Positions 46,015 to 58,500 of a stretch of DNA of 64,000 bases are shown here, one piece after another. The translations under genes were made by a program, and so were the position numbers. The stretch's first letter is position 1. Every line of letters begins with the position of its first letter. This stretch comes from Megalopta genalis (Eukaryota > Arthropoda > Insecta > Hymenoptera > Halictidae): positions 24,854,721 through 24,918,720 of the forward strand of contig NC_135014.1 in NCBI RefSeq assembly GCF_051020955.1, read 5' to 3'. Under the pieces are notes generated by a model. It was not told the DNA's origin and made no database searches. It was given only the letters and a program-made list of their open reading frames with translations.

Positions 46015-46985
46015 CGTTAGAAGAAGAAATACATTTTGATTGCACCTCTGGTCTCATCAAATAAAGAAATACATTTTCATCGAGGTTCTGTCGTCGTTAA
46101 AAATAGAAATACATTTTTATCGAACTTCTGTTAAAAAAAGAAGATAGACTTTTTATCGAACTGCTGTTCCCAATAAAAAAGAGAGATACATTTCGATTGC
46201 ACTTGCGATCTCGATAAAAAAGAAATACATTTCGATCGCACTTCTCGTCTCATTAAATAAACGAATACATTTTTATCGAACGTCTGTCAACATTAAAAAT
46301 AGATACACATTTTTATCGAGCTTCTGTTATCATTAAAAAGAAGATACACATTTTTATCGAGCTTCTGTTATCATTAAAGAGAAGATACACATTTTTATCG
46401 AGCTTCTGTTTGCAATAAAAAAGAAAATAAATACATTTCGATCGCACTCCTGTTCTCAATAAAAAAAGAAATACATTTTGATCGCACTTCTGGCCTCATT
46501 AAATAAACGAATACATTTTTATCGAGCATTCGCTAACATTAGAAATAGAAATACATTCTATCGAGTTGCTGGTATCATTAAAAATAGCTAGACATACATT
46601 TTTATTGATCTTCTGTTCTGAATAAAAGAAAAGAAGTGTATTTTGACACAGAACTTCTTCCACTGTTCTGACAGAACTTCTGCCATCGATAAAAAAAGAA
46701 ATACATTTTGACCACACACTGCTCCTCTTAATTAAATAAAGGAACGCATTTTTATCGAACCCCTGTTACAATTAAAAATAGAAATACATTTTCATCGAGC
46801 TCCTGTTATCATCAAAAATAGATACACGTTTCGATCGAACTTTTGCCACGATCGAAGGAAAAAAATACATTTTAATCGACCCCCTAATTACAATTGAAAA
46901 GAAGAAACACTTTCGATCGAACTTCCGTTATCATTTAAAGCAGAAATAAATTTCGATCGGTCCACTGTTCTCGTCAAGAAAGGAA
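46015..46985. repeat. 40-bp tandem array of about 1 kb
   Basis: About 24 copies of AAGAAATACATTTTTATCGA plus GCTTCTGTTATCATTAAAAA. A second version has CATTTCGATCGCACTTCTG. The two versions alternate in blocks. Confidence 0.85.
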
Positions 46986-46987
46986 AT

Positions 46988-47225
46988 ACAGTAATGTCTC
47001 TCTAATTGACGCTTAGTTTGTCCACAAAAATGGACAATTTAGGAAGAAGAGATACGATTATTCGAGCCTTGTGGCTCGTTTTTTATGGTTATCGATTGTC
47101 AATAATTATTATAATAATTTATAATAATTTATAATATTATTATTATAATTATTCGATACTCGAATAATCGTATCTCCTCTTCCCAGATTGTCCATTTCTC
47201 AGCACAATTTGAGCGTACTGTACAT
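46988..47225. mobile_element. Family B MITE, copy 8
   Basis: CAGTAATGTCTCTCTAATTG at the left; arms ATGGACAATTTAGGAAGAAG and CTTCCCAGATTGTCCATTTC. The left core CGAGCCTTGTGGCTCG is intact (47063-47078). The centre is replaced by ATAATTTATAATA repeats (47100-47155). Confidence 0.8.
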
Positions 47226-48115
47226 ACATTTGCATCGAGCTTCCGTTCCTCGCGATTGATCCGCGACATGCATCGTCCCATTAATTTCGCATTCGCGAGT
47301 AAAATGTCCGCTCGCACTTACGTCATCGAATTGGTGCCATCGTTTGCTGTCGAGAGCATAGCAGTCACGCCGTTCTTCTCGTCCCTTTCTCTCCGCTGCT
47401 CGGTGCCGAAAAACAAGGGAAAAACGAGCGAAAAACAAGCGAAATACAAGGAAATAAATATGGACCCCCTCCCTCCCCCCATCCCGTATTCTCTGGCAAG
47501 GCATTGTGGTCGCCGCGGCGCGGTAAAATACGGCAGTTTTATTATCCCATGAGTTTTAGCATGGCGCGGCCAGCCTAGACTCGCGCCGCGGCCAGAATAA
47601 ACTCCCGAGACGGCGAACTCCCGGGCAAAACCTATGCGTTCGGGGCCAACCTCAGACAGGATCTTCGGATCCCGTATCTTCTATTTATCATACAAACTTT
47701 TCTTCATTTTTTACCCGGGCCCGAGGAATCCCCCTTTCAGCCTGACGATGATGCCGGAACATTTTGCCGCAGTAAGAGATAACCCGCACGTGGCCTGGCT
47801 CTCTATCGGCCGTTTGACTTATGGCGAATCGAAAGGCTGTTTGCACACCTTCCTCTTTTTATATTAACTTCGTGTTCCTCGAATCTTCTCGGCGGATTTT
47901 GGTAATTGTCCAATAACACACTTTTCGATGTACTCAATTTTTTTGCGGTCGTTGCATTGGATTCTGGTCGGACGTTTCTTTGCAAAATATGCGATATAGT
48001 CTCGATATTAGTCTTAATTAACAGCATTTTTAATGCCTTCTTTTGTTAAGATTTGACGATTTTTATCTTGTTCGTCACTGTTGCTGGCTGAGTCCTAAAA
48101 TTTTGGTATTTTTTA
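47226..48115. other. GC-balanced intronic block, no gene recognised
   Basis: Frames of up to 101 codons on both strands lack domains. Confidence 0.35.
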
Positions 48116-48117
48116 GT

Positions 48118-48159
48118 ACTTTATATTATATTATATTTATTTATATATATAATATATAT

Positions 48160-48200
<41 letters not shown>

Positions 48201-48242
48201 TTATATATTATATATATTATATTTATATATATTATGTTTTTA
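48118..48242. repeat. AT-only tract with (TA)n
   Basis: (TA)n and TTATATTTATATA iterations. Confidence 0.85.
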
Positions 48243-48359
48243 GAATATTAAAATATATTGATGAGGATTCACAATATTAAATTGCATTGTTTTGGAACCT
48301 CGAGGTTCATCAGTGTCCAAGAATATATGTCACATTAGTATAACTTTGACTTCGTTCGA

Positions 48360-48715
48360 TATTATTTCATTAATTTGTACAAACATAAACAGAATTCGTT
48401 AGACCTTTTAGTGATAATAAAATATATTGAATCGTTAGTATGTGAAAATAAAGAGAACATCTAATGAAACGTTAAATATTTTCTCGTTAATTTTTACAAC
48501 ATGAACCGAATTCATCACAGTTTTCAATGACAGTAAAATATATTGAACCATTATTATGAAAATAATGAAGACGTCTAATGAAACGTTCAATATTTTCTCG
48601 TTAATTTCTGCAGAATTAATTAATAATTGTACATAATTCATCACATCGTTCAGTGAACGTAAAGTATATTGAATCGTTGGCATTAAAACGACGAAAACAT
48701 GTAACAATATTTACA
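48360..48715. repeat. Tandem repeat of about 120 bp, three copies
   Basis: Shared blocks: AAAATATATTGAATCGTTA, CATCTAATGAAACGTTAAAT, ATTTTCTCGTTAATTTTTAC, ATTCATCACA. The third copy is truncated. Confidence 0.75.
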
Positions 48716-50415
48716 TTTAATAGGCGTCAAGCGTCGATGGAATTTAACGGTTTCGATAATGTTACGTCCAGCGACAAGGAAGCTGATTATAATACCTAAT
48801 TCGCTTGGCGTGCATGCTGCTAGTAACCGGCAATTGATTCCGTGCATACGCAGCGGTGTTATCGTCTATTTATTTAGTAGAAAACTGTACGAGGCAACGT
48901 GTGGATTTTATGAATTTTCGACAACAAACGATAAAACCGAATTTGTACAACTCATTAAAATAATTAAAAAACAAACGACATTTTCATCTGACTTGCATTT
49001 CTAATAATCAACTAATAATCAACATTTTTATTCAGCACAAAAATCCGCGGTCTAATTATCACCGAAGTCCCAAGCACTGTTCACAGGAGAATAAGTCACG
49101 CAAGGAGTGGGGGAAGACGAGGCATGAATCCTACATCCGTGAGTTTCGCACAGCTAGGTGGCTGCACCTATTGCATCCTATTGCATCTTAGCGTCCCTTG
49201 TACGCGCCACTCCCAGCGTAACTTATTTTCCTGTCAACGCCAGTGCAACGCACGAAACAGATTCGCGACAACGGCGGCAAAGCAAAAAGTGCCGGCTGGT
49301 TTCGCGCGCCTGGTCGACTAAATCTCGTAAACCGACGCGTCTCCAGGCAGCCGTTCGGCTGAGCCGCATACGATTCGCCGCGACTGAGCGCGATGGGGTC
49401 GCCCTTTGCAAGCGTTCGGAATAAGAAAAGTTGCGGCAGAGGGTCTCGGCGGCGAGGCTTAGCTCGTTCTCTTACTGTCGTTGAATAATACCGCAGCGTT
49501 CGGCGCGGCCGCGCCACTCAGTCGCATGAAATGTAAAACGGCGCATTACTATTTCAGAAAGCCGCGGACTTTTTCGCAGAAGGTATACACACGCCTTTCC
49601 GGGAATGCGTGTGAATAATTGACGAGCCCTTAGAACGGCACACGTTCCTCGGAGTCAAAGCAGCTCGGGCGGAGGGATTGGACGCGCGAAATGCATCGCG
49701 CGTCCCCCCCCCCCCCGCCCGCGCGCGCAGAACGCTCCGCCCCACAGGTTCGGAACGATGAATGCAATCTCGCGCGTATGAATAATCGAAATCGATTACG
49801 GGACTCTTGTTTTCCGCGGGGCGCTCTTTGATTCGCGAGAACCAGCCGGGGCCCCGGATCGCGGGTCAACGAGAAAGAAATGCCGCGGCGACCGATTTTC
49901 CCCCGAACACCGATCGGCCGTTCGTCGGACCGTATCGGCCGGAATAACAGCGTGTTTTGCCGGCCCCGTCTGTCATATTTATGCTGCCGTTAAATAATGG
50001 AATTAAACCCGGCCGCTTGTTATCTCACGGCACATCTATTCCCGCGCCTCCCGGGTACCCGCTGTTTTTCCAAGCCGAGTCCGTGCTTTTCGTCGATCGA
50101 ACTGCGGAAAGCGGCCGAGAAACAGCCGAAAAATATTAGTCCCGCCGCTGGATCGCGGTAAACGCCGCGGTGAAAAAACATGGGCAAGCTTCGTTTGCGT
50201 TTCTATTATAGTTTTCGAGAAAGTTGACTCCAGGGCTCCGTGGATCGGGCGCGCTTACGAAGCAACGAGAGGCGAACGGGTTGGTCGTATCGCTTCGTGG
50301 AAAAGTAATTTTTCCAAGAAATGTTCGGAGGTCGGAATTGAAACCGGCAGTCGCGATTCTTCGGGCCTTGCGGCAAAAAAAGGTGGCGGCCAAAGATTAT
50401 GGTCCAAAAATTATG
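48716..50415. other. GC-rich intronic block with a C13 run
   Basis: Frames of up to 109 codons on both strands have no domains. A run of 13 C is at 49704-49716, followed by GCCCGCGCGCGCG. An AAAATCCGCGGTCTAATTAT repeat fragment lies at 49040. Confidence 0.35.
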
Positions 50416-50420
50416 GCACT

Positions 50421-50690
50421 TCCGGGAAATGAGGGATTCCTGAGGTCGTTTGAAGTAACTTTTTCCTTTACAGAAATGTTCTACGAGGCTTCGTTTACGA
50501 GATATTAACGAAAAACAGTGGCCAATGAGAGGCGAGCACGCCTAGCGCTAGGCCGCCGAGCGTCAGCTGACCTCGCCTCTCATTGGTCAGTGTTTTTCGT
50601 TAATAACTCGTAAACGAAGCCTCGCAGAAAATTTTTGTAAAGGAAAAAGTTACTCCAAACGACCTCAGGAACCCCTCGTTTTCTAGAAAT
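50421..50690. mobile_element. Family A foldback MITE, copy 4 (termini degraded, centre short)
   Basis: CGAAAAACAGTGGCCAATGAGAGGCGAGC and its inverse are preserved. The central spacer is shorter than in copies 2 and 5. The GGGTGTCCC ends are missing. Confidence 0.75.
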
Positions 50691-51352
50691 ACCGCAATTT
50701 TGACTCGACTTGTCTCTGCAGAATCATTAGATCGCGGATTTTCATGCAAGACTGTCTGCATGAATTGCCAAAAATCGAAACTACGTAGCAAGCTTATTCA
50801 TTGGTTAATCGTTTCAGTTGATAAAAAATGAGACACAGATATTTTCAGATGCTTCCAATCTTTCCACTACGTTGAATTGCACCAGTTTCCCCATAAATGC
50901 ATCAAACCCGCAGTCCCGTAGTCGTTCTACCCGAGGTTCCGCCATGATTTTCGGCGGACATTGTCTATCCGACCGATTCGGCTCGGCCGGTCGCGACCGT
51001 TTCGGTGAAACCGAGGCCGGGCTGGTTGCTCGGTGACGAATCGATAATACACGCTATAATCCATTATGTCGGAATATGAAAAATTACGGGCGGCCGTTCC
51101 GAGCGGAAACGATTACCCGGCTGCGTCACATTTAGCCCTAGATTACGAGTATCTGCCATTTGTAGCGGCAGTCGGTCGTTCGGGAATATTAAAAAATTGT
51201 ATCGCTCTCGACGGCCGAGCCCGCGCGAGAGAAACGAGCATTTCCACTCGAATTAACCCCGCGCCGATCCTCCGCCGCCAACCCCGCTTCCGTCGTTCCC
51301 CGCCTCGCTAGCGGATCCGTAATGGTGGACGCCGTCTGAAAACAAAAAAGCG

Positions 51353-51395
<43 letters not shown>

Positions 51396-51945
51396 AGAGA
51401 GCGGCCGCTCCCGCCGCGCGAAATAGATCTTGGATCGCATGCAAATCCGGCCGGTTGTTCCGCACGCGATGTCAATTCGCTCGATTGTCACCGACAATTC
51501 GGACACGCGACGGCAAACTCTCGCCCTGACGCCGATCCGCGTCATCGAAATCGTTGTGTGCTTCGGCAGCGCGCGACGCCGATAGCCGGTTTGATTTTTA
51601 CCCGCGGTTCGATCGTTGCCTCGTCACGACAAATTTATGATAATTCTGCGGAGCAAGTATAATAATAACAATAGTAATTTTTGACATCACGATTTTCTTT
51701 CGCTTTTGCCATACTTTTGTCATACTTTCGTGGGTGTGCATGATTCACAATTGAACCGATCGAAGTGTTAACGGATAAAGTATCATTTTGATTGTTTCAA
51801 TTAAATTTTAATTTTAATTTCTTAATTAATTCGAAGCATTCGGGACGAAAATGAGTAGGTCAAATACGAGATTATAACATTGCAAGAATTTCAGGATGTC
51901 GTCGCGTTGCCTTCGATTCGTTGGAACCGTGAAAACAGTGTCTTA
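50691..51945. other. Intronic stretch with (GA)n
   Basis: 50700-50920 contains TAGATCGCGGATTTTCATGC and CACCAGTTTCCCCATAAATG, fragments of the ATCCGCAGTCT repeat. (GA)n lies at 51355-51391. The rest is GC-balanced with no gene recognised. Confidence 0.4.
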
Positions 51946-52090
51946 TGCACTTCTGCATTTTGTATTCTCTGCAATTGAATTGTAATTACTTTGTAAGATT
52001 CGAAAATATCGCTTTCTATGTAAGTAACATTTTCGAATGTTACAAAATGATTGCGATTTAATTGCAGAGAATTTACAATGCAGAAGTGCA
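51946..52090. ncRNA. 145-bp hairpin, candidate small-RNA precursor or miniature foldback
   Basis: Arms of about 62 bp (TGCACTTCTGCATT ... ATTCGAAAAT and its complement) enclose a loop of about 20 bp. Roughly 53 of 62 arm positions match exactly. Several of the rest (T opposite G, G opposite T) would form G-U wobbles in the + strand RNA. No A- to F-family similarity is seen. Transcription is unknown. Confidence 0.4.
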
Positions 52091-52885
52091 CAGAGTTACG
52101 GGAAATCGGGGGACGATTTTTCGAGCCGCCCGTTATACTATCGGCGTTCGATTTTTCGCCGGCGATCGTCGGCGAGTGTTAGCATTCCACGTTATTAAGG
52201 GATAACGGGCTGCATCGATAAATCCATCGGCGCGCGTCCATCTAAACCACGTGTTCCGCATAAATATCGAATACGTCGCAATGTTGAAACTATTCCAGCG
52301 GACGACTTTTATAAATCGACCGATCGTCCAGTCCGTAGCGCTTTTTTTTCCGACCGATGACAAATACCGGCTATTTGTCGCGCGCGCGCGCGCGCGTCGT
52401 CCGACCGTCGTTCGATCGGTTCTCTCTCGTTACGAGGAATATAATCGAGCTTCGTCGCGCGTTCTCCCAAGGTTAGCGGATCCGCGATTCACGTGCTGAC
52501 GACCGTCTACGCGGCACGGCGACGTCAACCGTGAACTGTAATCGAAACCGCGCCGCGATTATTCGATTTCTCTAACGATCCGAGTTTATTTAACTGCGGA
52601 GTAACAGGTACAAGTTTCCACGACGAAATTCCGGAAGTCTAACGACCGCTCCTCGGGGTTATGGTTCTATACGATCCGCGGCCGCGGAACGGAGAATGCC
52701 ACACGGTGGAATTTACTTTCAAAGTCATCACCACGGTCGAAAGTTAAATTCATAGTAGGCCGACGTGCTACGCGGATCCTTCTCTCGCGATTAACGCTTC
52801 TACCGTCTCAATCGAATGTGTTCTGCATCGATGAGTCTGCTGCATTATATTTTACGCTGTTCGGCGATCCGTATTGTCTTATTTG
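52091..52885. other. GC-balanced intronic stretch
   Basis: No gene recognised. (CG)n at 52379-52396 is a short Z-DNA-prone tract. Confidence 0.4.
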
Positions 52886-52948
52886 ATATTTATTATTATT
52901 ATTATTATTTATTATATATATATACATTTATTATTTATATTTATTATA

Positions 52949-53172
52949 CGAGCCGTTTATTTTGAAAGTGGCAGATGAAAAGTGGTGATTTTTTAATGTT
53001 TATACGAAATTATTTATACTGAGAAAAATATATCAGTATCCTGAGATGACAAATACAAGTAAATCTTCTCGAAAGTTAGCATCCATATTTTTAAACGTGG
53101 TCAAACGCAAACCCTTAAATATATCGACTTAAAAACAAAGTGACTTATGCCACTTTCACAATAAACGACTCA
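52949..53172. mobile_element. Family F MITE, TA-flanked, 224 bp
   Basis: Left CGAGCCGTTTATTTTGAAAG-TGGCA and right TGCCA-CTTTCACAATAAACGACTCA are inverted copies of about 25 bp. TA lies on both outer sides. AT-rich DNA flanks it. Confidence 0.75.
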
Positions 53173-53247
53173 TATTATCATATTATATAGTATATTCTAT
53201 GTATATTATCATTATTATTATATTTATTATATTATATTATTATTATA

Positions 53248-53612
53248 CAGGGTGTCCCAAAAATGTCTCGCAGTCCGAAAGTGGCGGCTTCCTCAGGTCA
53301 TTCGAAGCAACTTCTTCCTTTACAAAAATTTTCTCCGAGGCACCGTTAACGAGTTATTAACGAAAAACAGTGACCAATGAAAGGCGAGCTCAGCTGGCGC
53401 GAGGCGACCGAGCCAATGAGCGGAACTGAGCTTCGTGCGACGGTTAGCTGGGCCGCCTCGCGTCAGCCGTACTTGATTCTTATTGGTCACTGTTTTTCGT
53501 TAGTAACTCGTTAACGGTGCCTCGGAGAAAATTTTTGTAAAGGAAGGAACTGCTTCAAATGATCTGAGGAATCCGCCATTTCCAGATTGCGAGACATTTT
53601 TGGGACACCCTG
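53248..53612. mobile_element. Family A foldback MITE, copy 5 (reference copy)
   Basis: Best preserved: TA-CAGGGTGTCCCAAAAATGTC to GACATTTTTGGGACACCCTG-TA, 365 bp. It is nearly palindromic throughout, apart from the centre (about 53400-53460). No open frame. Confidence 0.9.
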
Positions 53613-53700
53613 TATTCATTATATTATTGTTATTATTATTATTATTTATTTGGTATTTATTTGGCATTTACTTCTTCTCGCACACAGCTGCGTCGATAAC

Positions 53701-53982
53701 CAGAGTTGGGCAAAATGAAGATGAACAATTATCACTCGTTAGGTATTACATAGTAATTATATAAATTGTTATCAGTTCGTTACGATAACTAACGAGGATA
53801 TGTATACAAATTATTATGAATTGGTTACAATACCTAAACGAGTATATAGAAATTGTTTTAAATTAGTCAGAATAATTAACGAGTGTTTACGAATGAGTTA
53901 TATAAGTTATTATACATTAGTTACGATAACTAACGAATCATAGTCGTTAATCGTTAATCAGATCACTTTTTGCCCAACTCTG
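53701..53982. mobile_element. Family E MITE, 282 bp
   Basis: Left CAGAGTTGGGCAAAATG, right TTTTTGCCCAACTCTG. The interior has iterated TTACGATAACTAACGA and TAGTTA-type blocks about 60-65 bp apart. No clear target-site duplication is visible. Confidence 0.75.
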
Positions 53983-53984
53983 TT

Positions 53985-54700
53985 AATAATTATCCGCACG
54001 TATACACGGGATGAACAATCGCATGGGAATATTAATAATTAACAATAGTGATATTAATGCTTTATTTACTGACACTGTTTATTTTCTGATGGTTCATTTA
54101 TAATCAGCAATTTAAGGTAAATTGCGATGACTTTTTTCGAAAAAAAACTGTTCTAAGACCTGCAATGATGATGATTCTCTGTAAAATGTTAAATTAAAAT
54201 TAACCTATAGAAGATTCTTTCTTGCAGAATGTTCTGTTGTGTGTGTGTGGAGATAATAGATTTCAGAGTAGTTTTTCAGTAGATGAGGTCGGCTATGGTC
54301 AGACGAAGTCTTATTCAATGGCTCGCTTGGCGACGTTCTAAAATATTTCCTTTCGAAACGAAAGTTTTATCCAAACTTTTATGCAAAGTTTCACCTAAAA
54401 TTTTATTCTTTCTTAGCTAATTGCTCTAATTTGCAATTATGTGTATTCGAAGTTAATATATCTTGATGGAGTAATAAAAATAAAAATTGAAAATATAATT
54501 ACTAAATAGCGAGTTCATTCCTACAATCACTAAATTGCTTAAAAATAAGATGTAAAAATAAGACTAAATAGATTAGAAATAAAACGTAAAAATAAGACGT
54601 TGCCTCTTGCAGATTCTTTTGATCCTCCCTCCATTTAAAATTGCAATAAACCCGCAAAAGAATCAATTGTCTCGATTCTTATATCTAATCCACCGTACAA
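53985..54700. other. AT-rich intronic stretch, nothing recognised
   Basis: A small duplication (AAATAAGANGTAAAAATAAGAC) lies at 54543-54600. No gene recognised. Confidence 0.4.
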
Positions 54701-55679
54701 TAAAAACACGGAAAATCAAACTTCGGCTACAAATATCGAAATAAAAATAAACAGCATCTCGGTCGTCAACGGTGACTTCAGCGCATTCGAGGTATCATAT
54801 TAAAAACGAAATATGAACGAGGAAAATCGAGATCCGCGCGCACATAATGCATTACCGTAAAATTTCATTTCCAAAGCAGTCGAAACAATTCCATCGGTCA
54901 GGTGTTGAACACCGTAGTTTCCGTCCTACGCGGAACCAATTAACGTAAATTGCAGGCATTCGTTCTCTTCGGAGAGCGGAGAGAAAATCCCGGCAAAATC
55001 ATGCACACCGTTTGCACCCGAGCAGCCTACGCAGCCCGGGATAAAGCAAAAATAGCAGCAGCCCGGGAAATTCTCGGCGAAAGTTTGAACAGGTGATATC
55101 GGCTCGACAAGTCCCATCGGTTCCCCGGCGAGCAAGAGAAGTTCGAAACTCGTCCTGGATCGGAACAGTGGCCGATCCCCGTTCCGTTCGGCGAACGGCG
55201 AAGCCACGAAGACGGGGAATCGATCGTCGTTTGTTCGTCGCGGACGCTCGAAAAACGGTCCGCCGTGCGGAAACGGTCGGCGGCGTCGGGAAACGGCCTC
55301 GGAAACAGTGGCAGGCCGTGTCTTCCTCGGCGGTCAAAGACGGTGAATGGAGGCGGGAGGATGTGCCGACGGGAAACGGGACTCAAAGCGACTCGAAGCG
55401 CGCGCGCGCGAGCGTTCCTCTGTGTCTCGTCGCGGCGCGGCGCGGCCCGACGGCTTTCAGATCGCGGCGCGGCATTCACTGACCAGCCAATACCGCTAAG
55501 AGATTTCCAGCATGATCCCCTTTCCGGAACAAACGATGATCCGACAGCGAAATGGACTCGCGGCGAATGGCTGAGCTCCCTTTCTGAGCTCGCAGCCAAG
55601 ACCGGATGAATATGCGGCGCGTGCTACGGTTTAATTGAGTGACTACGACGGCCAGAACGAGCTGCCTCGCTTCTGTGTA

Positions 55680-55711
<32 letters not shown>

Positions 55712-56210
55712 CGGGCCCGCGCTATACTTCGCTCGAGGACCGCATACAATCAGTGGAACCGGTAAACTGATGCGCGGACAGCACTGCAATTACATCTGGC
55801 GCTGGCGCGCGCGCGCGCGAGAGAGAGCACGCCACGCCCGCGCTGCGGAACTAATTAGCCATGGTTAACTTGAGCGCCGCTATTTGACGTAAGACCCCGC
55901 GACACGCTACCGCCCGGTGTACCACCGCGACGTTCCGGCTAATACAGAATCCTCGTGTCTCTGCGGGAACAATTCGAACCAACGGCTGCACGTGTCCTGG
56001 CTCCGCTGTGCTTCTTTGATGCAAACAGCCACGGCTTGAATGCAACTCTAACTTACCCGCAAACTTTTCGAAACATACGCTCCACGCCGGAAAGCAGACG
56101 CCGCCATTATAAGGATTGTTTCCAAGAAATGTTTTCCCAAGATTATTATAAAAATGCCAGGCTTTCGTTCCGGTGTTTTCGTTGTATTATTCGTTGTTCG
56201 AGAGCAGTTG
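54701..56210. other. GC-rich intronic block with (GT)n
   Basis: Overlapping frames of up to 190 codons (minus strand, 55027-55599) are Arg/Ser/Ala-rich and lack domains. (GT)n with GTAT lies at 55675-55709; GCGCGCGCGC followed by GA lies at 55806-55826. Confidence 0.35.
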
Positions 56211-56224
56211 TTCCGTTTATACGT

Positions 56225-56775
56225 TCGAATAATTCGAATTATTCGAAGGTTCTTTACTTCGGTAATACTTTATTCGAATTATTCGAAAATCCTTTATTCG
56301 AATTATTCGAAAATTCTTTGTTTGAATATTTCTTTGTTCGAATTATTTGAAAATTCTTTGTTTGAATAGTTCATTGTTCGAATTATATTCGAAAATTTTT
56401 TGTTTGAATAATTCTTTATATTCGAGTAATTCGAATAATTCTTTATTTGAATTATTCTTTATTCGAGTAATTCGAATAATTCTTTGTTTGAATAGTTCTT
56501 TGTTCGAATAATTCGAATAATTCTTTGTTTGAATTACTCTTTATTCTAAGAATTCCAAGAATTCTTTGTTTGAATAACTTCTTATTCGAAGAATTCCAAG
56601 AATTCTTTGTTTGAATAACTCTTTATTCGAATAATTCTTTACTCGAATAATGCGAAAATTCTTTGTTTGAACAATTCTGTATCCGAATAATTCGGAAATT
56701 CTTTATTTGAATAATTCAAAAATTCTTTATTCGAATGATTCGAAAATTCTTTACTTGAATAATTCGAAAAAGCGA
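56225..56775. repeat. TTCGAATAATTC-type satellite
   Basis: Many copies of AATAATTCGAAAATTCTTTG and TTTGAATAATTCTTTATTCG. The period is about 31-45 bp with TTCGAATAA as the core, as in the 44.5-kb array. Confidence 0.8.
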
Positions 56776-56889
56776 ATATGGAAGAAAGACATCAATAAAT
56801 CATGAAAGAACAATTTATATTTTACCATTTTCATTCAAATCAATTATTTTCTGTACGAATTTCTGCACAAATAAAATTCTTGTTCGAAA

Positions 56890-56980
56890 GAATTCTTATT
56901 CGCATCGAATTTAATTCGGATAAATTTGTATTCGATTGAATATTTATCCGATACTGGTCATCCGATGTTACAACGGAAAC
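56890..56980 (-). repeat. Element-like flank of the 56-kb satellite
   Basis: GAATTTAATTCGGATAAATT, GAATATTTATCCGATACTGG and TCATCCGATG. Reverse-complement relative of 19880-19960 and 44480-44560. Confidence 0.5.
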
Positions 56981-57521
56981 TCCAAAAGTCTTCTTAACTT
57001 TATCTTCGCAAGCTTCCTTACAGTTCTAAATGCCGTCTGTCCATGGCAACTATAAATACATCGACTCCGCGGTCCGATAACCGCAACTGCTTCCGCGTAA
57101 TCCTTTTTAAATCTTAATAAACTTCTGTTTACATTGTACGTCGATAATCCGAAGCGGATTATACGTCATCGTCCAGACGACCTAATTAATATCGTCCACG
57201 TGTACGGACTTTTGATTTGTCCACGACATGGTTCGCACCAGCGACTGCCTCAAGCGACAGATTTCGTTTCGTTTGTGTCCCCCGGCGAGGAAGTTTCAAT
57301 CAGCAGCCCGTTGTGCTTCCTTTGAGCCCCGAAGTTCTATCGGGTAATTAATTATCTGGTCCTCTTGTTGCACCCGCGACAGTCTTTCTGACGCGATAAA
57401 ACGTGTATCGATCGCCGCGACCGTTCCGGATAAACGACGATTGGCCGCGGCGGGAACGACATCGCTTTGGTTTATTCGCGCGCTGGCTGCGATGCATGCA
57501 TAAACGTGACAGAGAGAAAGT

Positions 57522-57559
<38 letters not shown>

Positions 57560-58040
57560 TAGGATATGTACGAATAAATAAACCGATATCCCGAGGACGG
57601 AATTGCAAGAATTTTCGCCAGCGGCCAAATGACGCGCTCGAACGTAGCCGCGGGTGCGTTCAACAGCGCGGCAACGTCTCTTTGTTTCCATCCCATCTAT
57701 TCGTTATTTTCCGTTCTCCTGAATATGTGCCGCCCGGTTTGCCTCACGTCACCGGCCGTGACGCCTGCTGACTTGCTACCAATAATTGCCGGAGATAGCG
57801 ATTGCAGGAAAAATTCTAGGACGGCGACGATCGCGGCTTGGGAAACTGGTAAATCATCGGTGCTTAAACCTAATCTGGTGGAATCATCCGTGACTAATAG
57901 TTTATATTTATTTTTAGTTTGTAATGGGAGTTCAATTTTCCATGTTTTGATTGTTTTATGCAATGGACAAGAATGGAGTACAAAGGAGCAAGTGCAAGAA
58001 ATTAAGTAATTGGCCTTCTGATGGTGGTTTGGCGTCTTTT
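56981..58040. other. Intronic stretch with (GA)n
   Basis: (GA)n lies at 57520-57560 with one AAAG break. Frames of 122-131 codons on both strands lack domains. Confidence 0.35.
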
Positions 58041-58044
58041 GTCC

Positions 58045-58500
58045 TAATTTTTACTTACTTTTACTGACTTTTACTGACTTTTACTGATTTTTACTGATTT
58101 GTACTGATTTGTACTGATTTTTACTGATTTTTACTGATTTTTACTGATTTTTACTGATTTTTACTGATTTTTACTGATTTTTACTGATTTTTACTGATTT
58201 TTTTACTGACTTTTACTTACTTTTATCGACTTTTACTTACTTTTATTGACTTTTTCTGACTTTTACTGATTTTTTACCGACTTTTACTGATCTTTTACTA
58301 ACTTTTACTGACTTTTATTGACTTCTACTGATTTTTTTTCGACTTTTACCGACTTTTACTGATTTTTACTGACTTTTACTGATTTTTTACTGACTTTTAC
58401 TGATTTTTTACTAACTCTTACTGACTTTTACTGATTTTAACTGATTTTTTACTAACTTCCACTGACTTTTACTGGTTTTCACAGATTTTTTAACTCACAT
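58045..58500. repeat. 11-bp tandem array (TTTTTACTGAT/C)
   Basis: About 40 copies. The first half is nearly homogeneous TTTTTACTGAT (58090-58200). The second half is mixed with GACTTTTACTG, TAACTTTTACTG and 1-base length changes. Confidence 0.9.

Noticed and set aside
55027..55599. Minus-strand 190-codon Arg/Ser-rich frame
   Set aside because: Stop-poor GC-rich DNA with overlapping frames on the other strand, no motif and no splice-site support.
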